This document shows, piece after piece, positions 16,968 to 26,723 of a stretch of DNA of 64,000 nucleotides; positions within the stretch are counted from its first letter, which is position 1, and each line of letters begins with the position of its first letter. Position numbers and translations under genes: made by a program. The DNA is from Aquirufa nivalisilvae (lineage in GTDB: Bacteria > Bacteroidota > Bacteroidia > Cytophagales > Spirosomataceae): assembly GCF_004307455.1 (NCBI RefSeq), contig NZ_SEWX01000005.1, positions 124,001 through 188,000 on the forward strand, written 5' to 3'. The notes beneath the pieces were generated by a model. That model did no database searches. It saw nothing but the letters and a program-made list of their open reading frames with translations, and was not told the origin of the DNA.

Positions 16968-19244
16968 ATGTCCATTTCATCTATTTTAAAACAAGATGCC
17001 TTAGCTTACCATTCCGAAGGTAAGCCAGGAAAGATTGAAGTAAAACCCACCAAATCAACCGCCACACAGCGAGACTTATCGCTGGCATATTCCCCAGGTG
17101 TGGCAGAACCCTGTTTAGAGATTGCTGCATTTCCTGAAAAAGTATACCAATATACTGCCAAAGGCAATTTAGTAGGGGTAATCTCCAATGGAACGGCGGT
17201 ATTGGGCTTAGGAAATATTGGTCCAGAAGCCAGTAAGCCGGTGATGGAAGGGAAGGGTGTGTTATTTAAGATTTTTGCTGATATCGATGTGTTTGACCTT
17301 GAGTTGAACTGCTTGGAGCCTAATGATTTTGTAGAGACGGTTGTTCGATTAGAACCTACTTTTGGAGGAATCAATCTAGAGGATATTAAGTCGCCCGAAT
17401 GCTTTGAAATAGAAGAGAAATTGAAAAAGCGCTTGAAGATCCCTATCATGCACGATGACCAGCATGGAACAGCGATTATTTCTTCCGCGGCTTTAATTAA
17501 TGCTTTGGAAATTGTAGGCAAAAAGATAGACCAAGCTCGTTTTGTGGTTTCTGGAGCAGGTGCTGCGGCAATTTCTTGTGTCAAATTATACTTGCAATTA
17601 GGAGCTAAGATTGAAAACTTTCTAATTTTTGATAAAGATGGTCTAGTTTCAAAAGCTAGAACGGATTTGAATCCATACGTTAGTCCATTAGCTTGTGATG
17701 CCCAAGAAAAAAGGACATTAGCAGAAGCCATGAAAGGGGCTGATGTATTTTTAGGATTATCGGTTGGAAATATTCTTTCTCCAGATATGGTGGCTACTAT
17801 GGCCAAAGACCCCATTGTCTTTGCGATGGCTAATCCAACTCCTGAAATAGGTTATTTAGAAGCCAAAGCCGTTCGAGATGATTTAATCATGGCTACGGGC
17901 CGGTCGGATTATCCTAACCAAGTCAATAATGTCTTGGGTTTTCCCTTTATTTTTAGAGGAGCCTTGGATGTTAGAGCCTCTGAGATTAACGATGAAATGA
18001 AGTTAGCTGCGGCCAAAGCCTTGGCATGTTTAGCAAAAAAACCTGTGCCTGATATTGTGAATCTGGCCTACAATGAAAAGAGTATTAGTTTTGGACCCGA
18101 ATATATCATTCCAAAGCCGGTTGATCCGCGATTGATTACAACTGTTTCTATGGCGGTAGCCAAGGCAGCCATGGATTCAGGCGTGGCTACGGTTCAAATT
18201 AAAAATTGGGATGAATATGAACATCAATTGGCCAAACGCTTAGGTTTGGATAATCAGGTGATGAAATTCATATTGAAGCGCGCTAAGAGTAATCCTAAAC
18301 GAATTGTATTTGCCGATGCTCAGAATTTAAAAGTATTAAAAGCAGTTCGAGAAGTATTAGATGAAGGAATTGCTAAGCCTATTTTGTTGGGGAATCAAGC
18401 GACCATTCAAGCGATTTGTGAGGAACACCACATTGATTTACAAGGCACTGAAATTCTTGATTTTAAACATCCAGATAGTGAGCCTTTACTGAAGGAATTT
18501 GCCGATTTGTTTTATGAAAAGCGTAAAAGACGTGGTTACACTCGTTGGGAAGCCGAAAAACAAGTAAGAAAGAGCAATTATTTTGCAGCTATGATGTTGG
18601 AAACACATCGAGCAGATGGGGTGATTTCGGGATTAACAAAGAATTATCCAGAAGCTATTCGACCAGCCTTACAAATTATAGGTAAAAAACCGGGGGTGAA
18701 AAAAGTGGCGGGTATGTATTTACTTCTAAGCAAAAAGGGGCCGCTATTTTTCTCCGATACGACGATCAATTTCCAACCTTCTGTAGAAGATATTGTAGAA
18801 ATTACTCGTTTGACAGGAGAGGCTGTGGAACGTTTTAATTTACAACCTAGAATTGCCTTGTTGAGTTATTCTAATTTTGGTTCAGCAGATGGAGATGATG
18901 CCATTAAAATGCGTGAGGCAACTCATATTTTGCAGGAAAAATATCCTCAATGGTTGATCGAAGGTGAAATGCAAGCTCACTTAGCTTTTGATAAGGAGTT
19001 GCGTCAACAAAACTATCCTTTTGCTAGCTTGGGTAATGAAACGGCCAATACGCTTATTTTTCCCAATTTATCTGCAGCTAATATTGCTTATAATTTATTG
19101 AAAGAGGCTGCCGAAATTGAATACATAGGGCCCATTCTTCTCGGTTTACGTAAACCTGTTCACGTCTTGCAATTAGGAGCAAGCGTGCGTGAAATTGTTA
19201 ATATGGTGGCTATCGCTGTGGTAGAAGCACAAACTACGGAATAG
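16968..19244 (+). CDS. maeB: NADP-dependent malic enzyme fused to a phosphotransacetylase domain
   Basis: The 758-residue MaeB-type enzyme decarboxylates malate to pyruvate and makes NADPH. Residues 1 to about 430 form the malic enzyme part, with Y-S-P-G-V-A-E-P-C, I-M-H-D-D-Q-H-G-T-A and the NADP-binding V-S-G-A-G-A-A-A-I-S. Residues about 430-758 form a phosphate acetyltransferase-like domain (R-I-V-F-A-D-A-Q, L-L-G-N-Q-A), which in studied MaeB proteins is regulatory and senses acetyl-CoA rather than catalytic. It lies in an apparent operon behind the symporter. Its last 11 bp overlap the convergent M61 peptidase gene. Confidence 0.95.
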   Translation: MSISSILKQDALAYHSEGKPGKIEVKPTKSTATQRDLSLAYSPGVAEPCLEIAAFPEKVYQYTAKGNLVGVISNGTAVLGLGNIGPEASKPVMEGKGVLFKIFADIDVFDLELNCLEPNDFVETVVRLEPTFGGINLEDIKSPECFEIEEKLKKRLKIPIMHDDQHGTAIISSAALINALEIVGKKIDQARFVVSGAGAAAISCVKLYLQLGAKIENFLIFDKDGLVSKARTDLNPYVSPLACDAQEKRTLAEAMKGADVFLGLSVGNILSPDMVATMAKDPIVFAMANPTPEIGYLEAKAVRDDLIMATGRSDYPNQVNNVLGFPFIFRGALDVRASEINDEMKLAAAKALACLAKKPVPDIVNLAYNEKSISFGPEYIIPKPVDPRLITTVSMAVAKAAMDSGVATVQIKNWDEYEHQLAKRLGLDNQVMKFILKRAKSNPKRIVFADAQNLKVLKAVREVLDEGIAKPILLGNQATIQAICEEHHIDLQGTEILDFKHPDSEPLLKEFADLFYEKRKRRGYTRWEAEKQVRKSNYFAAMMLETHRADGVISGLTKNYPEAIRPALQIIGKKPGVKKVAGMYLLLSKKGPLFFSDTTINFQPSVEDIVEITRLTGEAVERFNLQPRIALLSYSNFGSADGDDAIKMREATHILQEKYPQWLIEGEMQAHLAFDKELRQQNYPFASLGNETANTLIFPNLSAANIAYNLLKEAAEIEYIGPILLGLRKPVHVLQLGASVREIVNMVAIAVVEAQTTE

Positions 19245-21084
19245 AATTCATCCATTGTTTTCTTAATTCCAGTTGGGCATCGCTCGGATTCTTTTGAGGT
19301 ACAAAGGAAGTTGGAGCGCTGCCCATACTGGTTTGAAATGGAGCCTTTAATCGAACAGTTTCATATATACCATTACCTTTGGGTCTGGCTATTTCAACTT
19401 CTAATATTTCTCCTAATTGGATGTCTTTCAATACTTTGGCGGCATTCATGCTGAAATTTTCCAAGCTAAAAGATAGTTGATTAACAAATACTAATTCATC
19501 TTTGGCTTGAAGACCTAGCATTCTTCCAAACTCATTAATTCCATCTTCTGAGTTGATCACCGCTCGGTGAGTTTCTGCATTTACGTTTAGTGATTGAAAA
19601 TCAAAGCCTAGGGACTTGATGGGACTGGCACTAAATTCCTGTATTTCATAGCCTATACTATGAAGCCAATCGGCCACAGGAATCTCTTCTTTTCCTTCTA
19701 CGTATTTTTGAAAAAAGCTTTTCAATTCAGGTTTTTGAGTGATTTTGACCAATTGATCAAACAATTCATTGTCTTTGAAAGATTGGTGAGGTCCATAATA
19801 TTGAGCCAAATCACGCATCATTTCTTGCGTTCCATATTTTCCTTGACTCAATTTTCGAAGGGTTAAATCTAATCCAAAGCCCAACCAGGCCCCTTTTTGG
19901 TAGACATTGCCATATTCGTCTTTATACTTATCCAGTACTTTCTCGCTCATGACCGTAAAAGGTAATTTTCGATCAAATTGGACATTCATTACTTCCCACT
20001 TGTTTTCAAAAGTGGACATGAATTTCTTGAGATCGGTGATTTGGTATTTTAGTTGAACATGATGAGCGGCATATTCAGTTAAGCCTTCATAGAGCCAAAG
20101 GTGTTTGGACATTTTAGGCTCTAAAAAATTGAAGTTGCCTATTTCCTCGGAATGGATATTCAAAGGAGTTACAATATGGAAAAACTCATGGGCGCAAACT
20201 TCTCGGATAGTCTCGGCTAAAGTCTGAATATTTCCTTCAGGCAAATAGTAAAATGAAGATTGAGCGTGTTCTAATGCGCCATAACTGCCGTTTTTGATGT
20301 TGTCAGAAAGAACAATGATAAATGCATAGTTGGAGACAGGTAATTGGCCACCTAAATATTTTTTTTGTGCTTCCAGCAATGGTTTAATTTGTTCTGCTAC
20401 TTGAGCAGCAGAGCACATTTTGTTTGGAGAATAAACTGAAATTAGAATGTTGGCATTCGCCAAAGGAAAGCTCACGGTATCGGGGGTAGCGTACATCAAG
20501 GGAGCGTCTATCAACTCTTGGTAGTAAGCAGCTTCAAATTGGTCCGTACTTGAAAGGCTTTTGTTTTGTATGGAACTTGCTCCATACATCGTTTTGGGCT
20601 TATCAATGGACAGTTGCACTTGGGTCTTTTCATGGCCAATGAAATAACCCAACATGGCATGCGTATTTAAGGCAAATAAGCTATCCTGTTGGAAAGATGT
20701 ACCAGCAGGCTCAAAGACATAATCACCTGATATTTCAGGACTATCCCAAGTATCATGGACAAAATACCGCAATTCAGCCAGTTGTGAAGCATTTGATATT
20801 TGATAGGTATTTGGGCCTGTTTTTTTAAATCGGAGGTTTTTTCCTTGTGCATCTAGTGCTTTAAAATCTTGAACAAATCGACCAAAGTCGTAATTGGCAT
20901 AGGTACCCGGAACGATTTTGGGTAGGGCATAAACCACCTCCTTTTGTTTAAATTTGGGTGTTTTGACAATGACTTCCAAGCGATCATTCTCTAGTTTAGT
21001 TAAATCAAGCTTATACTGAACCTTATCTTGTCCTAATGCAAGAGTCGAGACAATCAGCAATAAGAATAGTTGGAATCTTTTCAT
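19234..21084 (-). CDS. M61-family metallopeptidase (glycyl aminopeptidase-like)
   Basis: The 616-residue protein begins with a signal peptide (L-L-L-I-V-S-T-L-A-L-G, cleaved near residue 19), so it is exported. The M61 zinc motif H-E-F-F-H lies at residues 299-303, with the downstream glutamate in E-G-L-T-E-Y about 30 residues later. The C-terminal portion (from about 500) resembles a PDZ domain. Characterised relatives are glycyl aminopeptidases. It begins 2 bp after the stop of the LolC/E-like permease gene, indicating a shared transcript, and its 3' end overlaps maeB. Confidence 0.92.
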   Translation of the reverse strand: MKRFQLFLLLIVSTLALGQDKVQYKLDLTKLENDRLEVIVKTPKFKQKEVVYALPKIVPGTYANYDFGRFVQDFKALDAQGKNLRFKKTGPNTYQISNASQLAELRYFVHDTWDSPEISGDYVFEPAGTSFQQDSLFALNTHAMLGYFIGHEKTQVQLSIDKPKTMYGASSIQNKSLSSTDQFEAAYYQELIDAPLMYATPDTVSFPLANANILISVYSPNKMCSAAQVAEQIKPLLEAQKKYLGGQLPVSNYAFIIVLSDNIKNGSYGALEHAQSSFYYLPEGNIQTLAETIREVCAHEFFHIVTPLNIHSEEIGNFNFLEPKMSKHLWLYEGLTEYAAHHVQLKYQITDLKKFMSTFENKWEVMNVQFDRKLPFTVMSEKVLDKYKDEYGNVYQKGAWLGFGLDLTLRKLSQGKYGTQEMMRDLAQYYGPHQSFKDNELFDQLVKITQKPELKSFFQKYVEGKEEIPVADWLHSIGYEIQEFSASPIKSLGFDFQSLNVNAETHRAVINSEDGINEFGRMLGLQAKDELVFVNQLSFSLENFSMNAAKVLKDIQLGEILEVEIARPKGNGIYETVRLKAPFQTSMGSAPTSFVPQKNPSDAQLELRKQWMNSIP

Positions 21085-21086
21085 AA

Positions 21087-22295
21087 TTAATGCTTGTATT
21101 GCAGCGCTTCTTGAGCCTGGATTTTTTTAATAAAAATAGTAGGTAAAGTAATGATGATAGCGACCAAAAGACTGGTGCCGATGTTGACCCAAATCCAAGT
21201 GGACATGGACCAAACAATGGGAACGGAATTCATATAATAACTTTCCGGATCTAAAGGGATCAGGTGATATACTGATTGTACATAACAAAATACCATGGCT
21301 AATATATTGCCAATAGCCAAGCCACGAAGCAGAATAAAAAATCCATTCCACCAAAATATAGTCCTAATTTGTCGGTGATTAGCACCCATAGCTTTCAATA
21401 AACCCACCATTGGAATGCGCTCCATGATTAAAACCCAAAGTGTAGCAATGAGATTGAAACAGGCAACTACTAAAAGCAATGAGATGAAAATGACAATATT
21501 TCTATCCAGCATCATCATCCAGTCGAACAGAGCAGGGTATAGTTCCGTGATAGTTTCTAATCTCCACTCAGGAGGCATGCTTGCTTCAATGACATCAGCA
21601 CTTTGATATAAATCAGAAGTATTTTTTAGAAATACCTCATATGTACCAATGGAATCAGCTCCCCAGCCATTCATTTTTTGTACCCAACCTAGGTCGGCCA
21701 AAATGAACATTTTATCCAATTCCTCTAATCCTGTTTCATATATTCCAGTGATTTTTACTTTTCTTGGTCGTTCTGGATTACTTAGAAAATAAAGAATTAA
21801 GCTGCTGTTTAGTTTAACTTTTAGTTGTTTAGCTAAGGTATTACTTAGAACAATGTCTTGAGGGTGTTGAATTTGAGCTTGCCCTTGCAGCATGTTTTTC
21901 GACAATTGGTTTTTGGGGACATCATGGCCAATTCCTTTGATAACGACTCCTGCTAGACCAGCATCGCCAACTAAAATACCAGGTTTCTGTAAATGTGCTT
22001 GAATGTGGTCTACTGCCGAATTTTTAAGTATCGATTTTTCCCAAGCAAAATTTCGCAACATGGGACTATCTGATAGAGAATGATTTCCGCTAATTTGGTT
22101 GATGCGAATATCTCCTGCAAAACTGGTTAATTTATCTTGAATGGCATTTTTGAAGCCAAAAAGTATAGCAAAAGCAATGAGAATGATACTGACCCCCATA
22201 GCCACTGTTCCTATGCCAACATAAGTTACCGTTTTGGAAAAGGAGGTCTCATGGGTATTACGAATCCGACGTGCAACAAAAAGAGGAAAATTCAT
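21087..22295 (-). CDS. LolC/E (FtsX)-like ABC transporter permease
   Basis: The 402-residue membrane protein has an N-terminal transmembrane helix (about 25-50), a large periplasmic MacB-like domain (about 55-260) and three C-terminal helices, the layout of LolC/LolE permeases that extract lipoproteins for outer-membrane sorting. Its N-terminus M-N-F-P-L-F-V-A-R-R closely matches that of the second such protein at 51857. The ATPase (LolD) is not nearby. It is the first gene of a two-gene unit with the M61 peptidase. Whether it sorts lipoproteins or exports another substrate is not decided by sequence. Confidence 0.88.
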   Translation of the reverse strand: MNFPLFVARRIRNTHETSFSKTVTYVGIGTVAMGVSIILIAFAILFGFKNAIQDKLTSFAGDIRINQISGNHSLSDSPMLRNFAWEKSILKNSAVDHIQAHLQKPGILVGDAGLAGVVIKGIGHDVPKNQLSKNMLQGQAQIQHPQDIVLSNTLAKQLKVKLNSSLILYFLSNPERPRKVKITGIYETGLEELDKMFILADLGWVQKMNGWGADSIGTYEVFLKNTSDLYQSADVIEASMPPEWRLETITELYPALFDWMMMLDRNIVIFISLLLVVACFNLIATLWVLIMERIPMVGLLKAMGANHRQIRTIFWWNGFFILLRGLAIGNILAMVFCYVQSVYHLIPLDPESYYMNSVPIVWSMSTWIWVNIGTSLLVAIIITLPTIFIKKIQAQEALQYKH

Positions 22296-22372
22296 TCAGT
22301 CGATTTACGTTAATAATCTTAAAATTTATCAGATATTTGAAAAGTAAATTTTAAACCGCAAAGAAAATAGGA

Positions 22373-23548
22373 ATGCATCGAATCTACAAGCTATTGATTT
22401 TATTGTTGTTCTTTACCCAGGGGCTCATGTCGCATGAGTTAGTGGCTCAATCAACGAAAGCGATTCCAGGAGATCAACAAATTGCTGATTATTTACCTAT
22501 GATTTTTGACAAGCGAGTAGGCTTGGTGGTCAATCATACATCGGTGTTAGGTAAAACTCATTTGGCAGATACCTTATTGTCATTAAAAGTACCAATTAAG
22601 AAAATTTTCGCTCCTGAGCATGGTTTTAGAGGTACTGCTGATGCTGGAGCGCACATAGATAATGGCAAAGATGAAAAGACGGGTTTGCCGATTATATCAT
22701 TATACGGTTCTCATAAGAAACCAACCAAGGCTGATTTGGAAGGCATTGATGTGCTGATTTTTGATATTCAAGATGTAGGGACACGTTTTTATACCTACAG
22801 TTCTACCTTACATTATGTGATGGAAGCTTGCGCAGAAAATAGTGTAAAATTAATTATTTTGGATCGTCCTAATCCGAATGGACATTATGTTGATGGACCC
22901 GTTTTGGAAAAGGAATTTGCTTCATTTGTGGGTTTGAATCCCATTCCTGTGGTACATGGATGTAGCTTGGGGGAGTTGGCTAAAATGATTAATGGAGAAG
23001 CTTGGTTAGATCGAGGAATTCAATGTGATTTGACAGTAATTCCAGTTAAAAAATACAAGCATGCTGATAAAGTACATATCAGTGTAGCTCCTTCACCGAA
23101 TTTACCCAATGATCAAGCCATAGGATTATATCCTTCATTATGTCTTTTTGAGGGAACGAATGTGAGTATTGGCCGAGGGACAACCACTCAATTTCAAGTA
23201 GCAGGAACCAATGTGGAGGGTTTAGGCGATTATACATTTACTCCCAAGCCGCTGCCTGGAGCAATGGACCCTCCTTTGAAAGGAAAGCTTTGTTATGGTT
23301 TTGATTTAACGAAAACAGATACCCGCGATTTGGGATTTAGTTTGAAATATTTGTTTTACTTCTTTGAAAAAACGGGGAAGAAAGAATCATTTTTTACCAG
23401 TCCGGCTTTTTTTGATAAGTTAGCAGGAACCAACGAATTGAGAAAAATGATGTTGGAAGGTAAATCAGAGAAGGAGATTAGGGCAAGTTGGCAGGAGGGC
23501 TTGAAGGAGTATAAAAAGATTCGTGAGAAGTACCTGATTTATCGATAG
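22373..23548 (+). CDS. namZ: DUF1343 protein, NamZ-like exo-beta-N-acetylmuramidase
   Basis: The 391-residue protein has an N-terminal hydrophobic signal (L-L-I-L-L-L-F-F, cut near residue 25). It matches DUF1343/NamZ throughout: V-G-L-V-V-N-H-T-S, I-F-A-P-E-H-G-F-R-G, D-I-Q-D-V-G-T-R-F-Y-T-Y and D-R-P-N-P-N-G. The founding NamZ enzyme releases N-acetylmuramic acid from the non-reducing ends of peptidoglycan fragments, so a role in wall recycling is likely. It is divergent from the LolC/E-like gene and monocistronic by spacing, with 72 bp to guaA. Confidence 0.88.
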   Translation: MHRIYKLLILLLFFTQGLMSHELVAQSTKAIPGDQQIADYLPMIFDKRVGLVVNHTSVLGKTHLADTLLSLKVPIKKIFAPEHGFRGTADAGAHIDNGKDEKTGLPIISLYGSHKKPTKADLEGIDVLIFDIQDVGTRFYTYSSTLHYVMEACAENSVKLIILDRPNPNGHYVDGPVLEKEFASFVGLNPIPVVHGCSLGELAKMINGEAWLDRGIQCDLTVIPVKKYKHADKVHISVAPSPNLPNDQAIGLYPSLCLFEGTNVSIGRGTTTQFQVAGTNVEGLGDYTFTPKPLPGAMDPPLKGKLCYGFDLTKTDTRDLGFSLKYLFYFFEKTGKKESFFTSPAFFDKLAGTNELRKMMLEGKSEKEIRASWQEGLKEYKKIREKYLIYR

Positions 23549-23620
23549 AAATACCAAATAAAAACTCGACTTTTCGTTTAAAATTGCGACCTTTGCCGTT
23601 TATTTTTATTCAAAGCAGCT

Positions 23621-25144
23621 ATGGCGGAAAAAATTATTATTCTTGACTTCGGTTCTCAGGTGACCCAATTGATTGCTCGAAGAGTACGTGAACTTCAAGT
23701 TTATTGTGAAATACATCCTTACAATCATATACCAACCATTGATTCATCTGTTAAGGGAATTATACTGTCAGGTAGCCCTTGCTCTGTTCGAGATGAAGAT
23801 TCTCCAAGAGTTGATTTAAGCCTATTTGGTGAATTGCCCATCTTGGGGATTTGTTACGGAGCTCAACTGTTAGCGCATCAAGGAGGTGGTTCAGTACAGG
23901 CATCGCAACATAGAGAGTATGGTCGAGCACATTTGACAGGAACAAAAGATTCCATTTTGTGGGATGAAATTTCCAATAGTAGTCAAGTTTGGATGTCTCA
24001 CGGCGATACCATAATGGAATTACCATCTCAGTATGAAATTATTGGTTCTACTGAATCAGTAAAAGTTGCTGCCTTTGCTCATACTTCCAAGCCAATTTTT
24101 GGGATACAATTCCATCCAGAGGTAACTCACAGTACGGAAGGAAGTATCATATTAAGAAATTTTGTGGTGAAGGTTTGTGATTGTACGCAGGATTGGACAT
24201 CTGATTCCTTTGTAGAAACTACTGTGGCTAATTTAAAAGAAAAATTAGGCCAAGATAAAGTAGTATTGGGATTATCAGGAGGGGTTGATAGCTCCGTAGC
24301 AGCGGTATTATTACACCGAGCTATTGGAAAGAATTTATATTGCATATTTGTTGATAATGGATTGCTGCGCAAAGATGAATTCGAACAAGTGTTAGAATCC
24401 TATCATTCTTTAGGCTTAAATGTGAAGGGAGTAGATTCTAAACAGCGTTTTTATGATGCTTTAGCAGGTTTAAGTGATCCAGAATTGAAGAGAAAAGCTA
24501 TTGGTAAAACCTTCATTGATGTTTTTGATCATGAAGCTCATGCCATTGAGGGAGTAGCTTGGTTAGGCCAAGGTACTATTTACCCAGATGTCATTGAATC
24601 GGTTTCGGTAAAAGGCCCATCTGCCACCATCAAATCACATCATAATGTAGGTGGATTACCTGATTTTATGAAGTTGAAAGTGGTGGAACCGTTGAATACT
24701 TTGTTCAAGGATGAGGTAAGAAAAGTGGGTAAAACCTTAGGTATTCCTCAGGAAATCTTAGGTCGCCATCCTTTCCCTGGTCCTGGACTTGCGATTCGTA
24801 TTTTAGGGGATATTACCCCAGAGAAAGTAGATATCCTTCAGAAGGTGGATGCCATTTTCATAAACGGATTGAAATCAGAAGGTCTTTACGATCAAGTTTG
24901 GCAGGCTGGAGCGATTCTATTGCCGATTCATTCGGTAGGAGTGATGGGAGATGAAAGAACCTATGAGCAGGTTGTAGCCTTGAGAGCCGTTAGTAGTTTG
25001 GATGGAATGACAGCAGATTGGTGTCATTTGCCCTATGAATTCTTAGGTAAGATTTCCAATGAAATTATTAATAAGGTAAAGGGGGTCAATCGTGTGGTGT
25101 ATGATATTTCTTCCAAACCACCAGCAACGATTGAATGGGAATAA
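23621..25144 (+). CDS. guaA: GMP synthase (glutamine-hydrolysing)
   Basis: The 507-residue enzyme converts XMP to GMP. The N-terminal class I glutamine amidotransferase has nucleophile C78 in G-I-C-Y-G-A-Q and the F-H-P-E His-Glu pair near residue 165. The ATP pyrophosphatase domain begins near 205 with the P-loop L-S-G-G-V-D-S-S. The C-terminal dimerisation domain ends in the expected K-P-P-A-T-I-E-W-E. Length is standard. Downstream are a structured repeat and a palindromic terminator shared with convergent pepT. Confidence 0.98.
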   Translation: MAEKIIILDFGSQVTQLIARRVRELQVYCEIHPYNHIPTIDSSVKGIILSGSPCSVRDEDSPRVDLSLFGELPILGICYGAQLLAHQGGGSVQASQHREYGRAHLTGTKDSILWDEISNSSQVWMSHGDTIMELPSQYEIIGSTESVKVAAFAHTSKPIFGIQFHPEVTHSTEGSIILRNFVVKVCDCTQDWTSDSFVETTVANLKEKLGQDKVVLGLSGGVDSSVAAVLLHRAIGKNLYCIFVDNGLLRKDEFEQVLESYHSLGLNVKGVDSKQRFYDALAGLSDPELKRKAIGKTFIDVFDHEAHAIEGVAWLGQGTIYPDVIESVSVKGPSATIKSHHNVGGLPDFMKLKVVEPLNTLFKDEVRKVGKTLGIPQEILGRHPFPGPGLAIRILGDITPEKVDILQKVDAIFINGLKSEGLYDQVWQAGAILLPIHSVGVMGDERTYEQVVALRAVSSLDGMTADWCHLPYEFLGKISNEIINKVKGVNRVVYDISSKPPATIEWE

Positions 25145-25183
25145 TCAAGAAATTGGACAACAAATAAATTTTCAAAACGTTTC

Positions 25184-25239
25184 CGCTCCGTAACGCTGTC
25201 AGCGTTCTAAACGCTGCCAGCGTTGGAAAAAACGGAGCG
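25184..25239. repeat. Cloverleaf-like intergenic repeat
   Basis: An outer stem (CGCTCCGT at 25184-25191 with ACGGAGCG at 25232-25239) encloses two small hairpins. They are AACGCTG-t-CAGCGTT (25192-25206) and AACGCTG-c-CAGCGTT (25210-25224), which differ by one base. The result is a three-way-junction fold in a GC-rich island within AT-rich intergenic DNA. Confidence 0.75.
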
Positions 25240-25259
25240 AATTGAGCTTGTAAAAAGTA

Positions 25260-25287
25260 AGAAAAGGGGACTTAAGTCCCCTTTTCT
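25260..25287. terminator. Bidirectional terminator embedded in the pepT stop
   Basis: A perfect 28-bp palindrome, AGAAAAGGGGAC-TTAA-GTCCCCTTTTCT, lies between convergent guaA and pepT. The stem has oligo-A and oligo-T shoulders on both sides. The pepT stop codon TAA (25274-25272) sits in its centre, so the last four pepT codons form one arm. Confidence 0.85.
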
Positions 25288-26540
25288 GCGTAAATGGCAG
25301 CCAAATGAACAATAGTCTCGGTGGCTTTTTGCATGTCTTGAATGCTGACCCATTCCTGTTTACTATGAAAAGCATGTTCTCCAGCAAATAGATTAGGACA
25401 AGGTAATCCCATGAAGGTCAAGCGAGAACCATCAGTACCGCCCCTTATACTTTGCATTTCTGGCTGTAATCCAGCTCTTTTCATGGCTTCCATGGCATTT
25501 TCTAGGCAAGCAGGGTGGTTTATTAAAATTTCATTCATATTACGGTATTGTTCCGTTTGCTTAAACTGAACCTTAGAATGAGGGTAATTTTTAAGGACTT
25601 GATGGGTGATATCTTTCAGTAGGTCCCCATATTCTTGGAGCTTTTCGGTCTTGAAATCCCTTAGGATAAAATCTATTGTCGCTGATTCTACACTACCTGA
25701 AATTTCTACTGGATGGATAAACCCTTCCATTTTCTCCGTGCTTTCTGGACTTAAGTGATCTTTGGGAAGTAAACTAACTATTTCAGATGCTATTTTGATA
25801 GCACTTTCCATGCGTCCTTTGGCAAATCCTGGATGCTGAGAAATTCCTTCAATTGAAATAGTAAAACCATCAGCTGAGAAGGTTTCATTTTCAAGATGCC
25901 CTCTTTTTTCACCGTCAATGGTATATCCATATTGTGCATTTACTTTTTCTAAATCGACATGGTCAGTTCCTCTTCCAACCTCTTCATCTGGCGTAAATAA
26001 AATAGATATTGGGCCATGAGGTACATCGGGATGCTGTACCCAAAATTGAACGGCATCCATGATTTCGGCCACACCGGCTTTATTATCTGCCCCAAGTAGT
26101 GTTTTTCCACTAGCCGTGATGATATCGTGACCTATTTGTTCAGCTAAATCGGGATGCTCACTTAATCGAATGATCACAGAAGTGTCATCGGGTAATACCA
26201 AATCTTGTCCTTGATAATTTTGATGGATTATTGGCTTAACATCTTTACCTGAGCAGTCGGGAGAAGTATCCATGTGGGCACAAAAACATAGACCTGGGAT
26301 GGATTGTTTGATGTTGGATGGGACGATAGCATAAACATAGCCATATTCATCCATGTGGGCAGAGTCAATTCCCAACTGTTTTAATTCCTGAACTAAAACT
26401 TTTCCCAAATCTTTTTGTTTCTCTGTGGTAGGGCTGCTGGAAGAGTTGGGGTCAGATTGAGTGTCAATTTGTACATAAGTAAGAAATCGCTGTGCGGAAC
26501 TGTAGGTGTACTTTTGGAATATTTGGGAGATATTGGTCAT
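25272..26540 (-). CDS. pepT: Peptidase T (tripeptide aminopeptidase)
   Basis: The 422-residue M20-family zinc exopeptidase removes N-terminal residues from tripeptides in the cytoplasm. Metal-site motifs are in order: C-A-H-M-D-T-S near 86, L-L-G-A-D-N-K-A-G near 147, F-T-P-D-E-E-V-G-R-G-T-D-H near 185, and the C-terminal R-G-G-T-D-G-S-R and E-H-A-F-H-S-K. These are PepT-specific. Length is slightly above the usual 410. Its 3' end lies inside a bidirectional terminator. Confidence 0.96.
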   Translation of the reverse strand: MTNISQIFQKYTYSSAQRFLTYVQIDTQSDPNSSSSPTTEKQKDLGKVLVQELKQLGIDSAHMDEYGYVYAIVPSNIKQSIPGLCFCAHMDTSPDCSGKDVKPIIHQNYQGQDLVLPDDTSVIIRLSEHPDLAEQIGHDIITASGKTLLGADNKAGVAEIMDAVQFWVQHPDVPHGPISILFTPDEEVGRGTDHVDLEKVNAQYGYTIDGEKRGHLENETFSADGFTISIEGISQHPGFAKGRMESAIKIASEIVSLLPKDHLSPESTEKMEGFIHPVEISGSVESATIDFILRDFKTEKLQEYGDLLKDITHQVLKNYPHSKVQFKQTEQYRNMNEILINHPACLENAMEAMKRAGLQPEMQSIRGGTDGSRLTFMGLPCPNLFAGEHAFHSKQEWVSIQDMQKATETIVHLAAIYAEKGT

Positions 26541-26723
26541 ATAAACCGATTATTTTTGAAATATAGAAAGAAAAAATTGTGTTAAATAAATTTATTTTTT
26601 TTGGATTCATAAAGGTAATTAACCTTTCAAAATTACGTATTATCTTAGAGGCTTGAATTTTGATTGAAGCAATTAGCTCCGTCAATTTTTAACATCATAC
26701 CAAAGTTAAGCTTATAAAAAATT

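Noticed and set aside
17006..17815. Long minus-strand open frame of 269 codons inside maeB
   Set aside because: It is a shadow of the malic enzyme domain: the plus-strand frame has all catalytic motifs, and the antisense product has no family resemblance.
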